64,000 nucleotides of DNA from Arcanobacterium ihumii. GTDB lineage: Bacteria > Actinomycetota > Actinomycetes > Actinomycetales > Actinomycetaceae. The translations under genes were made by a program, and so were the position numbers. Of the stretch, positions 36,261 to 46,043 are shown piece by piece. The notes below the pieces were generated by a model. It was not told where the DNA came from, ran no database searches, and saw nothing but the letters and a program-made list of their open reading frames with translations. Each line of letters begins with the position of its first letter. The stretch's first letter is position 1. The stretch spans positions 124,001 to 188,000 of the forward strand of contig NZ_UWOS01000002.1 in assembly GCF_900604515.1 (NCBI RefSeq), in the 5' to 3' direction.

Positions 36261-37910
36261 GTGCACGAAATAAACTCTACGCTTCCGCGCTTTGACCACA
36301 AAACTTGTACTCCTGTTTGCCGTCTAGGGAGCTATAAGTCACAAGCTATGCCTTTGCTAAACCTTTTGTTTTCCCAAGACAATAGAAGAGTGACTAATTC
36401 TCAGTTCAACGGTCAAGAAGATCAGCACGTACTCAAGAAAAGTCGGAAGCACGGTATCAAATCATCACAGGATTTACCTTCCCGCTCGCGCTCCGATGTT
36501 TCAGCGCGCCGCCGAATCTCACGCCGACTCCGTAAGCCGGCTCCTCGCCTTACCGAAAACTTAGAATTCTGGTTACGTGTTATTTCCGTTTCTTTGATCA
36601 CCCTGGTGGCCTTCGAAGTTATCGCTGTTGCGACGGCGATGCCTTACGTAGTTGCCGACCTCGGGGGCGTTCGCTATTACGCACTCACCTCTGGAATCGC
36701 TCTGGCTTCCCAATTAATTACGACGGCGATTGCTGGTGTTTGGTGCGATGCTCGCGGTCCTAAAAAAGTTCTCTATACCGGAATTATGCTTTTTGTAGCG
36801 GGTCTAGTAATTGCAACTATTGCAACTAGTAGCGCGATCCTTGTGGTTGGACGTGCTGTACAAGGTCTTGGTTCTGGGCTGTTAATTGTTCCGCTATACG
36901 TGATGGTGAGTGCTTATATCCCTAGACCGAAACAACCGGCAGTTTTTGCATCATTTGCAGCTGCGTGGGTACTTCCCTCTCTTATCGGCCCGGTAATTGC
37001 CGGTATCTTTGTTGACTACTTCCACTGGCGCTGGGTATTTGGAATCACGCCTGTATTGATTATACTGGCTGCTCCTTTTGGATATTCGAAGGTAAAGCAA
37101 TTCCCACCGATCAATGATCCGCTTCGAGTACCTCAGCTTCCTCGTATCGCAATCTTTGCAGTGCTCACCGGAATCTCAGTGGCATTACTACAGGTCCTTT
37201 CGGGAACAGAATCCACAGGCTTCACTCCCCTTACTTATGCGCTCATCATTGCAAGCTCACTGGCGTGTTTCGGATTTATCCGTCCGCTTCTACCTACCGG
37301 AACGCTCAGCGGGCAACGCGGGCTACCAGCTTCGATCTTCTTCCGTGGGCTTATTAATGGAACCTACATAACGGTTGAACTTTTCTTGCCGCTCATGCTT
37401 AAAGAAATTCACCATTTCTCTCCTACCTCCGCCGGATTTGTTATGACGGTTGGATCAATTACTTGGGCTGCAGGTTCATGGTGGCAGGGACGAGTCCATA
37501 ACCCTCAAGTACGCAATCGGCTTCCGCTGGTCGGCGCCGTGTTACAGCTGGTTGGAATGCTTCTTACAATCTTGGGTGTTTTCCCTTCTCTGCCGGGTGA
37601 AGTCGTCTTCATTGGCTGGCTAATCGCAAGTACCGGATTGGGAATCTCCTATCCGGCGATGACGGTCCACTCCCTAGCTCTCACCCCTCAAAAGCTTCAC
37701 GGGAAAACATCGTCTGCACTGCAAATCTCTGATACCTTGGGATCGGCAATTTTGATTGCCTACGCAGGAATTCTGTTCTCTCTTACGCAGTCCTTTAATA
37801 ACCATGCGTTTACGTGGGCAATAGGCTTTTCGTGTTCGATGCTCTTAATTGCCTTGTGGCTCGTTAGACGCATCACACCCGTGACGCCGGTTTCAGATGA
37901 AAACGCCTAA
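36261..37910 (+). CDS. Major facilitator superfamily transporter
   Basis: A multi-helix permease of the DHA2-like drug-exporter type. After about 95 hydrophilic, Arg/Lys-rich residues the first helix is LRVISVSLITLVAFEVIAVA. Motif A-like GVWCDARGPKKVLY lies near 160, and about 12-14 helices follow to the end at about 540. The start is uncertain: the GTG at 36261 gives 549 residues, but later in-frame starts (ATG 36351, GTG 36390 region) would shorten the unusual N-terminus. It is transcribed divergently from aspS. Substrate is unknown. Confidence 0.85.
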   Translation: MHEINSTLPRFDHKTCTPVCRLGSYKSQAMPLLNLLFSQDNRRVTNSQFNGQEDQHVLKKSRKHGIKSSQDLPSRSRSDVSARRRISRRLRKPAPRLTENLEFWLRVISVSLITLVAFEVIAVATAMPYVVADLGGVRYYALTSGIALASQLITTAIAGVWCDARGPKKVLYTGIMLFVAGLVIATIATSSAILVVGRAVQGLGSGLLIVPLYVMVSAYIPRPKQPAVFASFAAAWVLPSLIGPVIAGIFVDYFHWRWVFGITPVLIILAAPFGYSKVKQFPPINDPLRVPQLPRIAIFAVLTGISVALLQVLSGTESTGFTPLTYALIIASSLACFGFIRPLLPTGTLSGQRGLPASIFFRGLINGTYITVELFLPLMLKEIHHFSPTSAGFVMTVGSITWAAGSWWQGRVHNPQVRNRLPLVGAVLQLVGMLLTILGVFPSLPGEVVFIGWLIASTGLGISYPAMTVHSLALTPQKLHGKTSSALQISDTLGSAILIAYAGILFSLTQSFNNHAFTWAIGFSCSMLLIALWLVRRITPVTPVSDENA

Positions 37911-38147
37911 CAGCGGCGGTATTTGCGCCAATTAAAGGTCCATATCCAAGCAAAAATTGTTTACGTGCGGCAATTCACCACGGCAATTATCGCATTTATC
38001 GTTATCTGCCTTATATGCTTGTAACGCGCCAAAGTGGCGCATGGCCTTTGCCGACTGCGTGTGTAATGTGTGTGTTTTTCGGCAATGCGGCGAGCTTGGA
38101 CCTCGAATCCGCCAAGGCCCGAAAATCAATCACGTTTGGACGTATTA

Positions 38148-40100
38148 ATGTCGGATAATTCCGTAACTTTTGCTGACTTAAACCTGCCCGAAACAATTTT
38201 GCAGGCAATCACCGAGATGGGATATGAAACCCCAACCGCAATCCAGCAGCAAGCTATTCCACACCTCATCGATGGACGTGACGTCGTCGGCGTTGCACAA
38301 ACAGGTACTGGAAAGACTGCTGCTTTCGCGCTCCCGATGCTCAAACACACGGACCCTGAGCTTCGCGAAGTTCAGGCACTCGTGCTCGCACCTACCCGCG
38401 AACTTGCGATGCAAGGTGCCGAAGCAATCGAAACTTTCGCTTCCAAGACTGGTGGACTTGACGTCGTCGCTGTTTATGGTGGAACCTCCTACGGTCCACA
38501 GCTCGGCGCGCTTCGCGGTGGTGCCCAGGTAGTTGTTGGTACCCCAGGCCGAGTAATGGACCTTATCGATCGTGGTGCGCTCAAGCTCGAAACGGTTCGC
38601 TACTTCGTTCTAGACGAAGCAGACGAAATGCTTCGCATGGGCTTCGCTGAAGACGTAGAGAAGATCGCCTCTGGATTGCCCAATGAGCGTATCTCCGCCC
38701 TGTTCTCCGCCACGATGCCCGGTTCGATTCGTAGTGTTGCACAGTCCCACCTCAAAGACCCGGTGGAAGTCACTGTATCGCGCCAGGCTTCGACAGTTGA
38801 CACCATTACCCAAACTTTCGCGGTCGTTCCTATGCGCCACAAGATTGGTGCGCTTTCTCGCGTACTTGCAACTACCGACGCCGATGCTGCGCTCGTTTTC
38901 GTTCGTACCCGCGCAACAGCCGAAGAACTATCTCTTGAGCTCACCGCCCGCGGTGTAATGACAGCGGCACTCTCAGGTGACGTACAGCAAAAGGATCGCG
39001 AGAAGTTAGTTGAGCGTCTTCGCGCCGGAACGATTGACGTACTTGTTGCAACCGACGTCGCAGCTCGTGGTCTTGACGTTGAGCGCATTGGACTTGTTGT
39101 TAACTTTGACGTTCCTCGCGAAATCGACACTTATGTTCACCGTATCGGCCGCACTGGACGTGCCGGCCGCGAAGGAACTGCTCTTACTTTCGTAACTCCT
39201 AAGGAACGTACCCGCCTTCGCCGCATCGAAAAGGTTACTGGTGCCCGAATGGCTGAAGTTGAGCTTCCAACTCCTGCTGAAGTTTCCTCTCTTCGTGCTC
39301 AGCGTATTGTTGATAAGGCTATTGAGCGCCACGCAGTTGGACGCCTCCACGTCTACGAAGACGTTCTTGCAAAGTTTAATGAGACTCAGAGCGAGTCCGA
39401 ATCTCCACTTTCCCAGGAAGACCTAATCAAGGCGCTCTTGGCTCTTGCAGTTCGCGATCCAGGGCCGCAGGCTAACGACGAACCTGAGTTCATTACCGCT
39501 AAGTTCGACGACGGCGGTCGCGAACGCGGTTCACGTGGAAATGACCGTGGTGAGCGCCGCGAGCGTCGCGGAGACAAACGCAAGCCCACCTTTGAGGGAA
39601 CCGGCACCATGTACCGTATCGAAGTTGGCCGCCGTGACGGCGTTTCTCCAGGACACATTGTTGGTGCAATCACTGGAGAAGGTGGAATTGCTGGATCACA
39701 GCTCGGAAAGATCGATATCTTCCCATCGTTCTCACTCGTTGAACTTCAACATGAACTCGATGAACAGACTCGCCGCCGCATTGGTAAGGCGCGCGTAGCC
39801 GGACGCATGCTTAATATTGCAGAAGATCACGGACCTGGCCATCGCCCAGTTGCTGGGTCAAGTAATGACGATCCTGAGTTCCGCAAGTACCGCGCAGACC
39901 GTAAATTCGGTGATGACCGCCGTAAGCTACGTTCTTCTGGTCGAGGTGAACAAGCTGGAGACAGGCGATCGAGCCGTGGATTCCGCGATGAGAATCGTGA
40001 GCGCGGATTCGGCCGTGGTGATCGACGCGGTTCGCGATTCAATGATCGCGGAAATGATCGTGGTGGACGTCGTTCCTTCCGTGATAACGACCGCTGGTGA
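38148..40100 (+). CDS. deaD: DEAD-box RNA helicase (DeaD/CsdA-like)
   Basis: ATP-dependent RNA helicase for ribosome assembly or mRNA turnover. The 650 residues include the Q motif (ETPTAIQQQAIP), AQTGTGKTAAF (about 46-56), PTRELA, GTPGRVMDL, DEADEML (about 150), SATMP, the second RecA domain with ATDVAARGLDVERI and HRIGRTGRAGREG (about 325). A DbpA-like RNA-binding domain is at about 480-560 (MYRIEVGRRDGVSPGHIVGA), and an Arg/Gly/Asp-rich tail ends in DNDRW. The ATG at 38148 is chosen over an upstream frame start. A 237-base gap precedes it, with a GCGCCA/TGGCGC hairpin (about 38026-38041), which may be a regulated leader. Confidence 0.94.
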   Translation: MSDNSVTFADLNLPETILQAITEMGYETPTAIQQQAIPHLIDGRDVVGVAQTGTGKTAAFALPMLKHTDPELREVQALVLAPTRELAMQGAEAIETFASKTGGLDVVAVYGGTSYGPQLGALRGGAQVVVGTPGRVMDLIDRGALKLETVRYFVLDEADEMLRMGFAEDVEKIASGLPNERISALFSATMPGSIRSVAQSHLKDPVEVTVSRQASTVDTITQTFAVVPMRHKIGALSRVLATTDADAALVFVRTRATAEELSLELTARGVMTAALSGDVQQKDREKLVERLRAGTIDVLVATDVAARGLDVERIGLVVNFDVPREIDTYVHRIGRTGRAGREGTALTFVTPKERTRLRRIEKVTGARMAEVELPTPAEVSSLRAQRIVDKAIERHAVGRLHVYEDVLAKFNETQSESESPLSQEDLIKALLALAVRDPGPQANDEPEFITAKFDDGGRERGSRGNDRGERRERRGDKRKPTFEGTGTMYRIEVGRRDGVSPGHIVGAITGEGGIAGSQLGKIDIFPSFSLVELQHELDEQTRRRIGKARVAGRMLNIAEDHGPGHRPVAGSSNDDPEFRKYRADRKFGDDRRKLRSSGRGEQAGDRRSSRGFRDENRERGFGRGDRRGSRFNDRGNDRGGRRSFRDNDRW

Positions 40101-40152
40101 TGTGCTCAAGCTGGATTTGAGAAACTCTAGCTTAAGCAATACTTAATCGGAA

Positions 40153-40206
40153 GTGGTGGGGTGAGAAGATTTGGGCTGAACAGCCCAAATCTTCTCACCC
40201 CACCAC
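40153..40206. terminator. Long perfect hairpin between convergent genes
   Basis: Two 26-base arms (40153-40178 and 40181-40206) are perfectly complementary with only two bases between them. It lies between the deaD stop and the GTPase gene stop. It is followed by TGGTTTTATT on the plus side. It is very probably a bidirectional terminator, unusually long and perfect. Confidence 0.85.
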
Positions 40207-40263
40207 TGGTTTTATTCAGTATTTGAAAAAGTTCATCTGCTCAATAGTCAACCTAGTAGCGGA

Positions 40264-41925
40264 TTATTTACCTACCTTCGCCAAAGACCGCGCCAGGATA
40301 AGGAACTCATTGAACTCTTCGATTGAGGCAAAGAGGGGTGCAAACAACTCTTTATCAAGTTCCACACGCAGAGCATTCTGAGTGTTCTTGATGAAGCGTC
40401 GTTTGATTCTGCGTGCCCTGCGCCTAACTAGGATGCGTGAAATCAAAGCAGCTAGTCCCCCTCCTAAGATTCCACCAAGCAAAACCAAAAGAGGTACACC
40501 GATCTTTACGATTCCAGCAATATCTACCTTTGGTGGATCAGCAAGCTGAATTTGGATGAGGGGTCCAAAGACCAGCAAACCTATCCAAGCAAGCCCTGCG
40601 ATCGTTAGCAGACCACAGAGCCACTGCACGAAGCTTGCCATTATCCACCAACCTGGGTTGCGTTGATCAGCAAAGTTCGAGTTCTTAACAATCAAAGCTA
40701 GCTTCGAAGAAAGATCCTCCCCTTTTGCCTTAAGATCAGCAATCACTTCGTTTCGCCAGTTGCGTGGTAGATCTTCCAAAGAATTTCGAACAAACTCACC
40801 AACGCTATTATCAAATTGTGCATGATGAGCAGGATTGATTTCGATGATAGGTATCTTAAGCAAAGGATCATCACTCTCACCGCCGTCGTTCTTTGTACGT
40901 GAACTGGTACCAAGATCGAGCCGGAAACGTTTAAGTGGATCGACTTTATTTTTAAGGATCCAGCGGGTAAAGAACCATCCCGTTTTCTTTTGACCACGAT
41001 ATACACAAGAATCGAAGAGGATGTCAGCCACTCGGTCAATTCCCAGAGCTTTACCCAGAGGATTCACCAAGGTGCTTCCTTGAACTGTAATCTTCTTAGT
41101 CTCAATACCCGAATCAGGTCCTTTGTTTTCTTCTAAAAGCGACTCAGAAATATCCCTGATCTGTGCACACATATGCAAATAAGCATTATTTTTGCGCCGA
41201 ACTACGGTTCCAATCTTTGACCGTAACTGTACTATCCCAGTTCCCTGCACAGCAGAAGTAGGAACAACCTCAACATTAATGCCGTGGGCACGGATATGGC
41301 GTTCAGCGTCAGCCACTACTGCCTGAGCTTCAGCCGGCTTGAGCATATCAATCTGGTTGAGGACCACAACCGTAACTTCGGCGTGGTGCCTCATCGACGA
41401 AAGATAATCGTCATGCACAATCGAATCCGCATATTTTTGTGGATCAAGCACCCAAACTAAAACATCGACTTTTTCGGCGAGCTTGCCAGCAATCATACGG
41501 TTGTGATCGTTGGTTGAATCAATATCAGGAAGATCAAGCATAATTACCGATGCCGAACCCTTGCCGGTAGGAAGCCCAAGAGTTTTCGAAAATGCTGGAT
41601 CAACGTGCCGGATCCGAACATCCAGCCAATCAAGTAATTCAGGTACTGGCTTCGTGCAAATTGCTTGGGCTTCGGAGGTCGTTGGGCGCGTTGGAGCAAC
41701 CCTTGCAAGTTCTATCCCTGTGACCGCGTTAAACAGCGAGGACTTGCCTGCACCGGTACCACCAGCGAAGGCAACGACGGCGTGCTCAACTCCGTGTTCA
41801 CGACGCTTGGCACTATAGTCCAAAAACGCCTCAATATCGTCCGTCTTCTTCGCTTCAATTCGACCTTGAGAAAGTTCAAGGATCTGTTCTAAATTTGTGA
41901 TCCCTTCTGCAAACGAAATACTCAT
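40264..41925 (-). CDS. Membrane-associated dynamin-like GTPase, second of a pair
   Basis: A 553-residue protein with a GTPase domain at about 45-250: P-loop AFAGGTGAGKSSLFNA (about 53-68), switch I region APTRPTTSEA, DLPDIDST (G3, DxxG-like), VVLNQIDML (G4, NQxD variant). Two hydrophobic segments (about 425-455 and 468-490) with basic LVRRRARRIKRRF after them indicate a hairpin membrane anchor near the C-terminus. The start overlaps the preceding GTPase gene by four bases. The pair recalls bacterial dynamin pairs that act together on membranes; that role is inference. Confidence 0.82.
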   Translation of the reverse strand: MSISFAEGITNLEQILELSQGRIEAKKTDDIEAFLDYSAKRREHGVEHAVVAFAGGTGAGKSSLFNAVTGIELARVAPTRPTTSEAQAICTKPVPELLDWLDVRIRHVDPAFSKTLGLPTGKGSASVIMLDLPDIDSTNDHNRMIAGKLAEKVDVLVWVLDPQKYADSIVHDDYLSSMRHHAEVTVVVLNQIDMLKPAEAQAVVADAERHIRAHGINVEVVPTSAVQGTGIVQLRSKIGTVVRRKNNAYLHMCAQIRDISESLLEENKGPDSGIETKKITVQGSTLVNPLGKALGIDRVADILFDSCVYRGQKKTGWFFTRWILKNKVDPLKRFRLDLGTSSRTKNDGGESDDPLLKIPIIEINPAHHAQFDNSVGEFVRNSLEDLPRNWRNEVIADLKAKGEDLSSKLALIVKNSNFADQRNPGWWIMASFVQWLCGLLTIAGLAWIGLLVFGPLIQIQLADPPKVDIAGIVKIGVPLLVLLGGILGGGLAALISRILVRRRARRIKRRFIKNTQNALRVELDKELFAPLFASIEEFNEFLILARSLAKVGK

Positions 41926-43745
41926 GATCGAATCTTCCTCGTCGTTATCGCGCCATGAAGATCCTCCATGTTTTCTTTCAACTTATCCAAAACCTGCTCA
42001 CTGACGCTTCGCTTAGCAAGCTCATCGATAAACACATTCTTATCCGTCGCTAAGAACTCACTAACGCGCCGATCAAAATCATCACGGGCGTCTGCCGTCA
42101 TTTTTCGAACTGCATCGTCTCCAAAAATCGCTTCGAGCACTCGCTGTGCGACAACAGCCGTTCCACCCGCCACAGCGATTTCTCCGCCCACCAGACCACC
42201 GGTCGAGGCGAAGACTACGATCATCAGTGCCACACCAACCGCATTGATGCCAAGTGAGACAATTCGTGCCATGGCTCGCTTGGACTCGCCGCGTTCACGA
42301 ATCATCGCCAAAAGTTGCACCTGCCAATCACGCACAAGTCTTTCAGCGGTTTTCTTTCGCTCGTCTTCGCTGCGAACCCTGCTACGAACCGTCTCGACCA
42401 GAGTATCCGTGCCTTCGTGCTTCGACCAAGTCTCAAAAGTGCGCAACACTGCCTGCTGTGAATGGGCAACAACCATCGTGTAGGTTACTTCTTCAACAGC
42501 TGCTTCGACGTTCGAAACACTCGGCTTCTTTGTAGTAAAGAAGCTGGTGATACGATCGCGAATCATCGAAATTTGGGTTTCGAGTTTGCGCGTTATTTGC
42601 CCGGCACCAACCAAATCCTGCCAGGTACGAAGGACTTCACCGCGCAACAAGACTCCACTGCCGAGTTCTTCAACCATAGCTCTGCGCGCTTCTTCGATAT
42701 TACCATCGAGCGTGTCTGTGAGTTTCCGTGAAAGTAAAAGTTGTTCTTCGTACCCTTGGTGAACCTCCTCGACGCGGTCAGCAAGCTGCGTAACCGCGCC
42801 CATCAGGGTTTGCCGTGCCACAAGACTCCGCCCAGCGGTATCTCGTGCAATCCCAGCGATCCAATCGCGGATCGCCACAATATCCAGCTCAGGAAGTTGC
42901 CCGTGCTCCCCTAGATCAGATTCAGCAATCGTAAATAAGGGAGCGTGCGAAAGACCACGTTCGCTAAGTTTGCGGTCTAAGTCCGCTCGCACCTCAACGC
43001 CTACACCAATCGGTACTCGGTTAAGAAGCACAGCGATTACTAAGTTTCGCCGCGCTGCATCATCGAGCATCACCCATGGAATCGCATCGGCGTACCGATG
43101 CGCAGTGGTAACAAAAATCCATAAATCAGCTGCTGCCATCAATTGCGCAGCCAAAACACGATTTGCACGCTCAACCGAGTCAATATCAGGCGAATCAAGC
43201 AGAGCAATCCCCCGCGGTACAAGAGTTGAGGTCTTTACCGCAATTTCCATAATCGCACGTTCACCGTCCGCGTTTACTGAAATCTCGCTACCATTTGCTA
43301 AGACGCGCTGCGAAACGTCGGTACCCGCACCGGCGTCGTCCGCCATTTCGGCATCGCTCCCCGTGCGCCTCGCCAAATCTGGCAGAATTCGAGCGTACTC
43401 AAACCAATGAGCTTCATCAGGATGGCAAATAAGTGTGGGAATGCGAGTCGTTGGGCGAAGCGCAGATGCCTTCGTCAGGTTCTCCTTCAGGAGCGAGTTA
43501 ATCAACGTGGATTTACCGGATCCTGTAGAGCCTCCAACCACTGCAAGCAACGGAGCATCGAGCGAGGAAAAACGTGGAAGAATATAGTCATCTAGCTGAT
43601 GATTGACATCTCTCCACGCTTCTTGCGCATCGTCACTACCTACAATCGCAAAAGGAAAGCGCACCAGATTGAGTGTGCTTCGTAAATCATGAAGCACACT
43701 CGGAACCGGATTTTCGGCTGAATCTGGTACAGAAGCGTCAAGCAT
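41922..43745 (-). CDS. Membrane-associated dynamin-like GTPase, first of a pair
   Basis: A 607-residue protein. The GTPase domain (about 65-280) has P-loop VVGGSTGSGKSTLINSLL (about 70-87), LRPTTRIPTLI (switch I), LLDSPDIDSVERANR (G3) and VLLNRVPIG where NKxD is expected, so G4 is degenerate. A helical region follows, then a Gly-rich hydrophobic segment (GINAVGVALMIVVFASTGGL and beyond, about 500-540) and a helical tail. It directly follows hisS (stop and start codons abut) and overlaps the next GTPase gene. The pair may form a hetero-oligomer; its cell role is not known. Confidence 0.82.
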   Translation of the reverse strand: MLDASVPDSAENPVPSVLHDLRSTLNLVRFPFAIVGSDDAQEAWRDVNHQLDDYILPRFSSLDAPLLAVVGGSTGSGKSTLINSLLKENLTKASALRPTTRIPTLICHPDEAHWFEYARILPDLARRTGSDAEMADDAGAGTDVSQRVLANGSEISVNADGERAIMEIAVKTSTLVPRGIALLDSPDIDSVERANRVLAAQLMAAADLWIFVTTAHRYADAIPWVMLDDAARRNLVIAVLLNRVPIGVGVEVRADLDRKLSERGLSHAPLFTIAESDLGEHGQLPELDIVAIRDWIAGIARDTAGRSLVARQTLMGAVTQLADRVEEVHQGYEEQLLLSRKLTDTLDGNIEEARRAMVEELGSGVLLRGEVLRTWQDLVGAGQITRKLETQISMIRDRITSFFTTKKPSVSNVEAAVEEVTYTMVVAHSQQAVLRTFETWSKHEGTDTLVETVRSRVRSEDERKKTAERLVRDWQVQLLAMIRERGESKRAMARIVSLGINAVGVALMIVVFASTGGLVGGEIAVAGGTAVVAQRVLEAIFGDDAVRKMTADARDDFDRRVSEFLATDKNVFIDELAKRSVSEQVLDKLKENMEDLHGAITTRKIRS

Positions 43746-45074
43746 TTAGAGCTCCGGGTTTATCAAACATGGATGCAAATCTTCGGTTGCTGGCACCCAA
43801 GCAGTTGGATCGGCGCTGAGCTGCTCGCCACTGCGGATATCCTTAACCTGTTCACCGTCGTCGGTGGTAAACCAAACAAATGGAATACCACGCTTATCGG
43901 CGTACTTGATCTGCTTGCCAAATTTTGCTGAGTTCGGTGAGACTTCGGTGGAAATACCACGTGCACGCAGACTCATTGCCGTCTTTTCCGCGTGCCGACG
44001 CTCGCTTTCATCATTCACAGCGATCAAAACTGTCGTCGGTACTTTTCTGGTAGGTTCAACGACGCCCCGTCCAATAATTCGTGCCAAAATACGCGAGACA
44101 CCGATGGAAAGCCCTACTCCTGGGAAGCTTCGCTTACCATCGCTAGCTAGTGAGTCATAGCGACCACCCGAGCAAACCGAGCCGAGGTCTTCGTGACCAA
44201 GCAAAACAGATTCATAAACTGAACCCGTGTAGTAGTCAAGGCCACGAGCGATCTTTAGATCCGCTTCGATCGCTCCTGGAATGAGCTCGTTTGCACCTTC
44301 AACTAGGTTCACGAGCTCTTCAAGACCGGTTTCAAGCAGTTCGCTGGTATATCCAAGTGCTTTCACTTCATCTGCAAAACTGCCATCGGTTGCACGAATC
44401 TCAGCAAGCTTGAGCGCTAGCTTCGCTTGTTCTTCCGATGCCCCCACGCGCTCTGCAAGCATCTCAACGACTACCTGTGGACCAACCTTGTCCAGCTTGT
44501 CGATCACACGCAAAGTTTCTTCAACGTCTTCAATCCCGATAGCCTCGTAGAACCCCTGAGCAAGTTTTCGGTTAGATGCTTTAATGACGACGCGCGGAAT
44601 CGGAAGCTTAGAAAGCGCATCCACCATAACGAGTGGAAGCTCAACTTCATGATGGAAAGATAGGGTGTCTTGGCCAACCACATCCACATCTGCCTGTACA
44701 AATTCACGGAAGCGTCCATCTTGCGGACGTTCACCGCGCCAAACCTTCTGAATTTGATAGCGACGGAAAGGAAAGTCCAGATGCCCTGCATGCTCAAGAA
44801 CATAGCGTGAAAGTGGCACTGTGAGATCGAAATGCAAACCGAGTTGTGCATCACGATCGTTTTCTCCCGCTTGAAGACGATTAAGAAGATATATCTCCTT
44901 AGAGGTCTCCCCCTTGCTGAGCAGTTGCGAAACGGGTTCCACCGCGCGCGTTTCGATCCCAGAAAATCCATGGAGTTCGAAAGTTGAACGCAAGGTATCT
45001 AATACCTGTTGCTCTACAATTCGACCTGCTGGTAACCACTCTGGAAATCCTGATAAAGGTGCAATTTTTGCCAT
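43746..45074 (-). CDS. hisS: Histidyl-tRNA synthetase
   Basis: Class II synthetase charging tRNA-His. The 442 residues include the N-terminal GFPEWLPAGRIVEQQVLDTLR, motif 2 region (RYQIQKVWRGERPQDGRFREF, two blocks about 105-125, EFVQADVDVVG), the histidine-binding segment IARGLDYYTGSVYE (about 273-286), motif 3 GVGLSIGVSRI, and a C-terminal anticodon domain (TTVLIAVNDE onwards). The ATG at 45074 is preceded by AATAATAGCACC with no clear ribosome site, so a leaderless start is possible. It is the first gene of a three-gene run with the two GTPases. Confidence 0.95.
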   Translation of the reverse strand: MAKIAPLSGFPEWLPAGRIVEQQVLDTLRSTFELHGFSGIETRAVEPVSQLLSKGETSKEIYLLNRLQAGENDRDAQLGLHFDLTVPLSRYVLEHAGHLDFPFRRYQIQKVWRGERPQDGRFREFVQADVDVVGQDTLSFHHEVELPLVMVDALSKLPIPRVVIKASNRKLAQGFYEAIGIEDVEETLRVIDKLDKVGPQVVVEMLAERVGASEEQAKLALKLAEIRATDGSFADEVKALGYTSELLETGLEELVNLVEGANELIPGAIEADLKIARGLDYYTGSVYESVLLGHEDLGSVCSGGRYDSLASDGKRSFPGVGLSIGVSRILARIIGRGVVEPTRKVPTTVLIAVNDESERRHAEKTAMSLRARGISTEVSPNSAKFGKQIKYADKRGIPFVWFTTDDGEQVKDIRSGEQLSADPTAWVPATEDLHPCLINPEL

Positions 45075-45198
45075 GGTGCTATTATTTCATTTCTTTAGAG
45101 AGATCGAGGAATCTGGAACATTCCGTTATTAATTCAGTGTACAAAATCATGATGCGGTTGCGGAGCTAAATCGGATTTGCGAAGTTTGCTCATGAGCC

Positions 45199-45921
45199 TT
45201 AGCTCATTGCCGCATGCAGAAATTCTGAGTGGCGCGTTTCATGGAACATTGAGGTTTGCGGTCCGTGACCTGGGAAAATAATGGTTTCAGGCTTAATTAC
45301 CTGAACCAGGAAACGCAGCGATGATGCCATTTTCTGGTCATCACCCCCAGGTAGATCAGTCCGCCCAATTCCGTTGTTGAAGATGACGTCGCCCGAAAGC
45401 ATATAAGTTTCGTCGCGATCCGTATTTCCGATGCCATGTGGTCCAGCAAAGCTCGCACGCCCCGCGAACAAGAAAACCGAAGATCCTTCCGTGTGACCGG
45501 GTGTCGCGATTGCACGAATGGTAACCCCTGGGACGATCTCAATCGACTCAGAATAGTACTGCTCTGGAAGCGACTGAAGATTCTCCGGCTTCTTCCACTC
45601 ATCAATCCCCATTCGAGGAAAGGCAATTGCAAACTGTGGCATTCCCAAGTACTCAAGTGGATTTTCAAGACAATAGAGATCTGGCTTTGGCACATAAACA
45701 GGCTCATCACCAGCAACAGCGGACACATCCCACACATGATCAGCATGACCATGCGTCAAAAGAACAGCGCCAAGGGTCAGTTCGTGCTCCTCTAGCGCCG
45801 CCTGAATCCATGCTGCAGATCCAGCTCCGGTATCAACGACGAGCGCGACTCTTTCGGCATCGTCGGCAATTATATAGGTATTCGCTTCGAGGAAGGTTTC
45901 ACTGTAACGCAAGATGATCAT
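45199..45921 (-). CDS. Metallo-beta-lactamase-fold hydrolase (glyoxalase II-like)
   Basis: A 240-residue hydrolase with the dinuclear metal motifs THGHADHVWDVSAV (about 66-79), TPGHTEGSSVFLF (about 145-157), SGDVIFNNGIGRTDLPGGD (about 176) and FPGHGPQTSM (about 220). The ATG at 45921 (MIILRYSETFLEANTYII) is the usual family start; a 12-residue extension upstream is unlikely. Glyoxalase II-like thioesterase or related activity is possible, but the substrate is unknown. It often neighbours hisS and rel in actinobacteria, which may reflect shared stress regulation. Confidence 0.85.
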   Translation of the reverse strand: MIILRYSETFLEANTYIIADDAERVALVVDTGAGSAAWIQAALEEHELTLGAVLLTHGHADHVWDVSAVAGDEPVYVPKPDLYCLENPLEYLGMPQFAIAFPRMGIDEWKKPENLQSLPEQYYSESIEIVPGVTIRAIATPGHTEGSSVFLFAGRASFAGPHGIGNTDRDETYMLSGDVIFNNGIGRTDLPGGDDQKMASSLRFLVQVIKPETIIFPGHGPQTSMFHETRHSEFLHAAMS

Positions 45922-45974
45922 AAGATAACCGTACCTGAAATGCGTGGTTGACTGCATTTACCCGAAAATCTGCG

Positions 45975-45980
45975 TACAAT
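45975..45980 (+). promoter_or_regulatory. Candidate -10 for the DUF349 gene
   Basis: TACAAT matches five of six positions of the consensus -10 in the divergent region between the hydrolase and DUF349 genes. The nearest TTGACT is 21 bases upstream, too far for a standard spacer, so the call is tentative. Confidence 0.35.
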
Positions 45981-46043
45981 AATTTCTGAGAATTACGCGT
46001 ACGGTGTGGCGAAGCCAACCCCGTCCTCTAAGGAGCATCAAAG

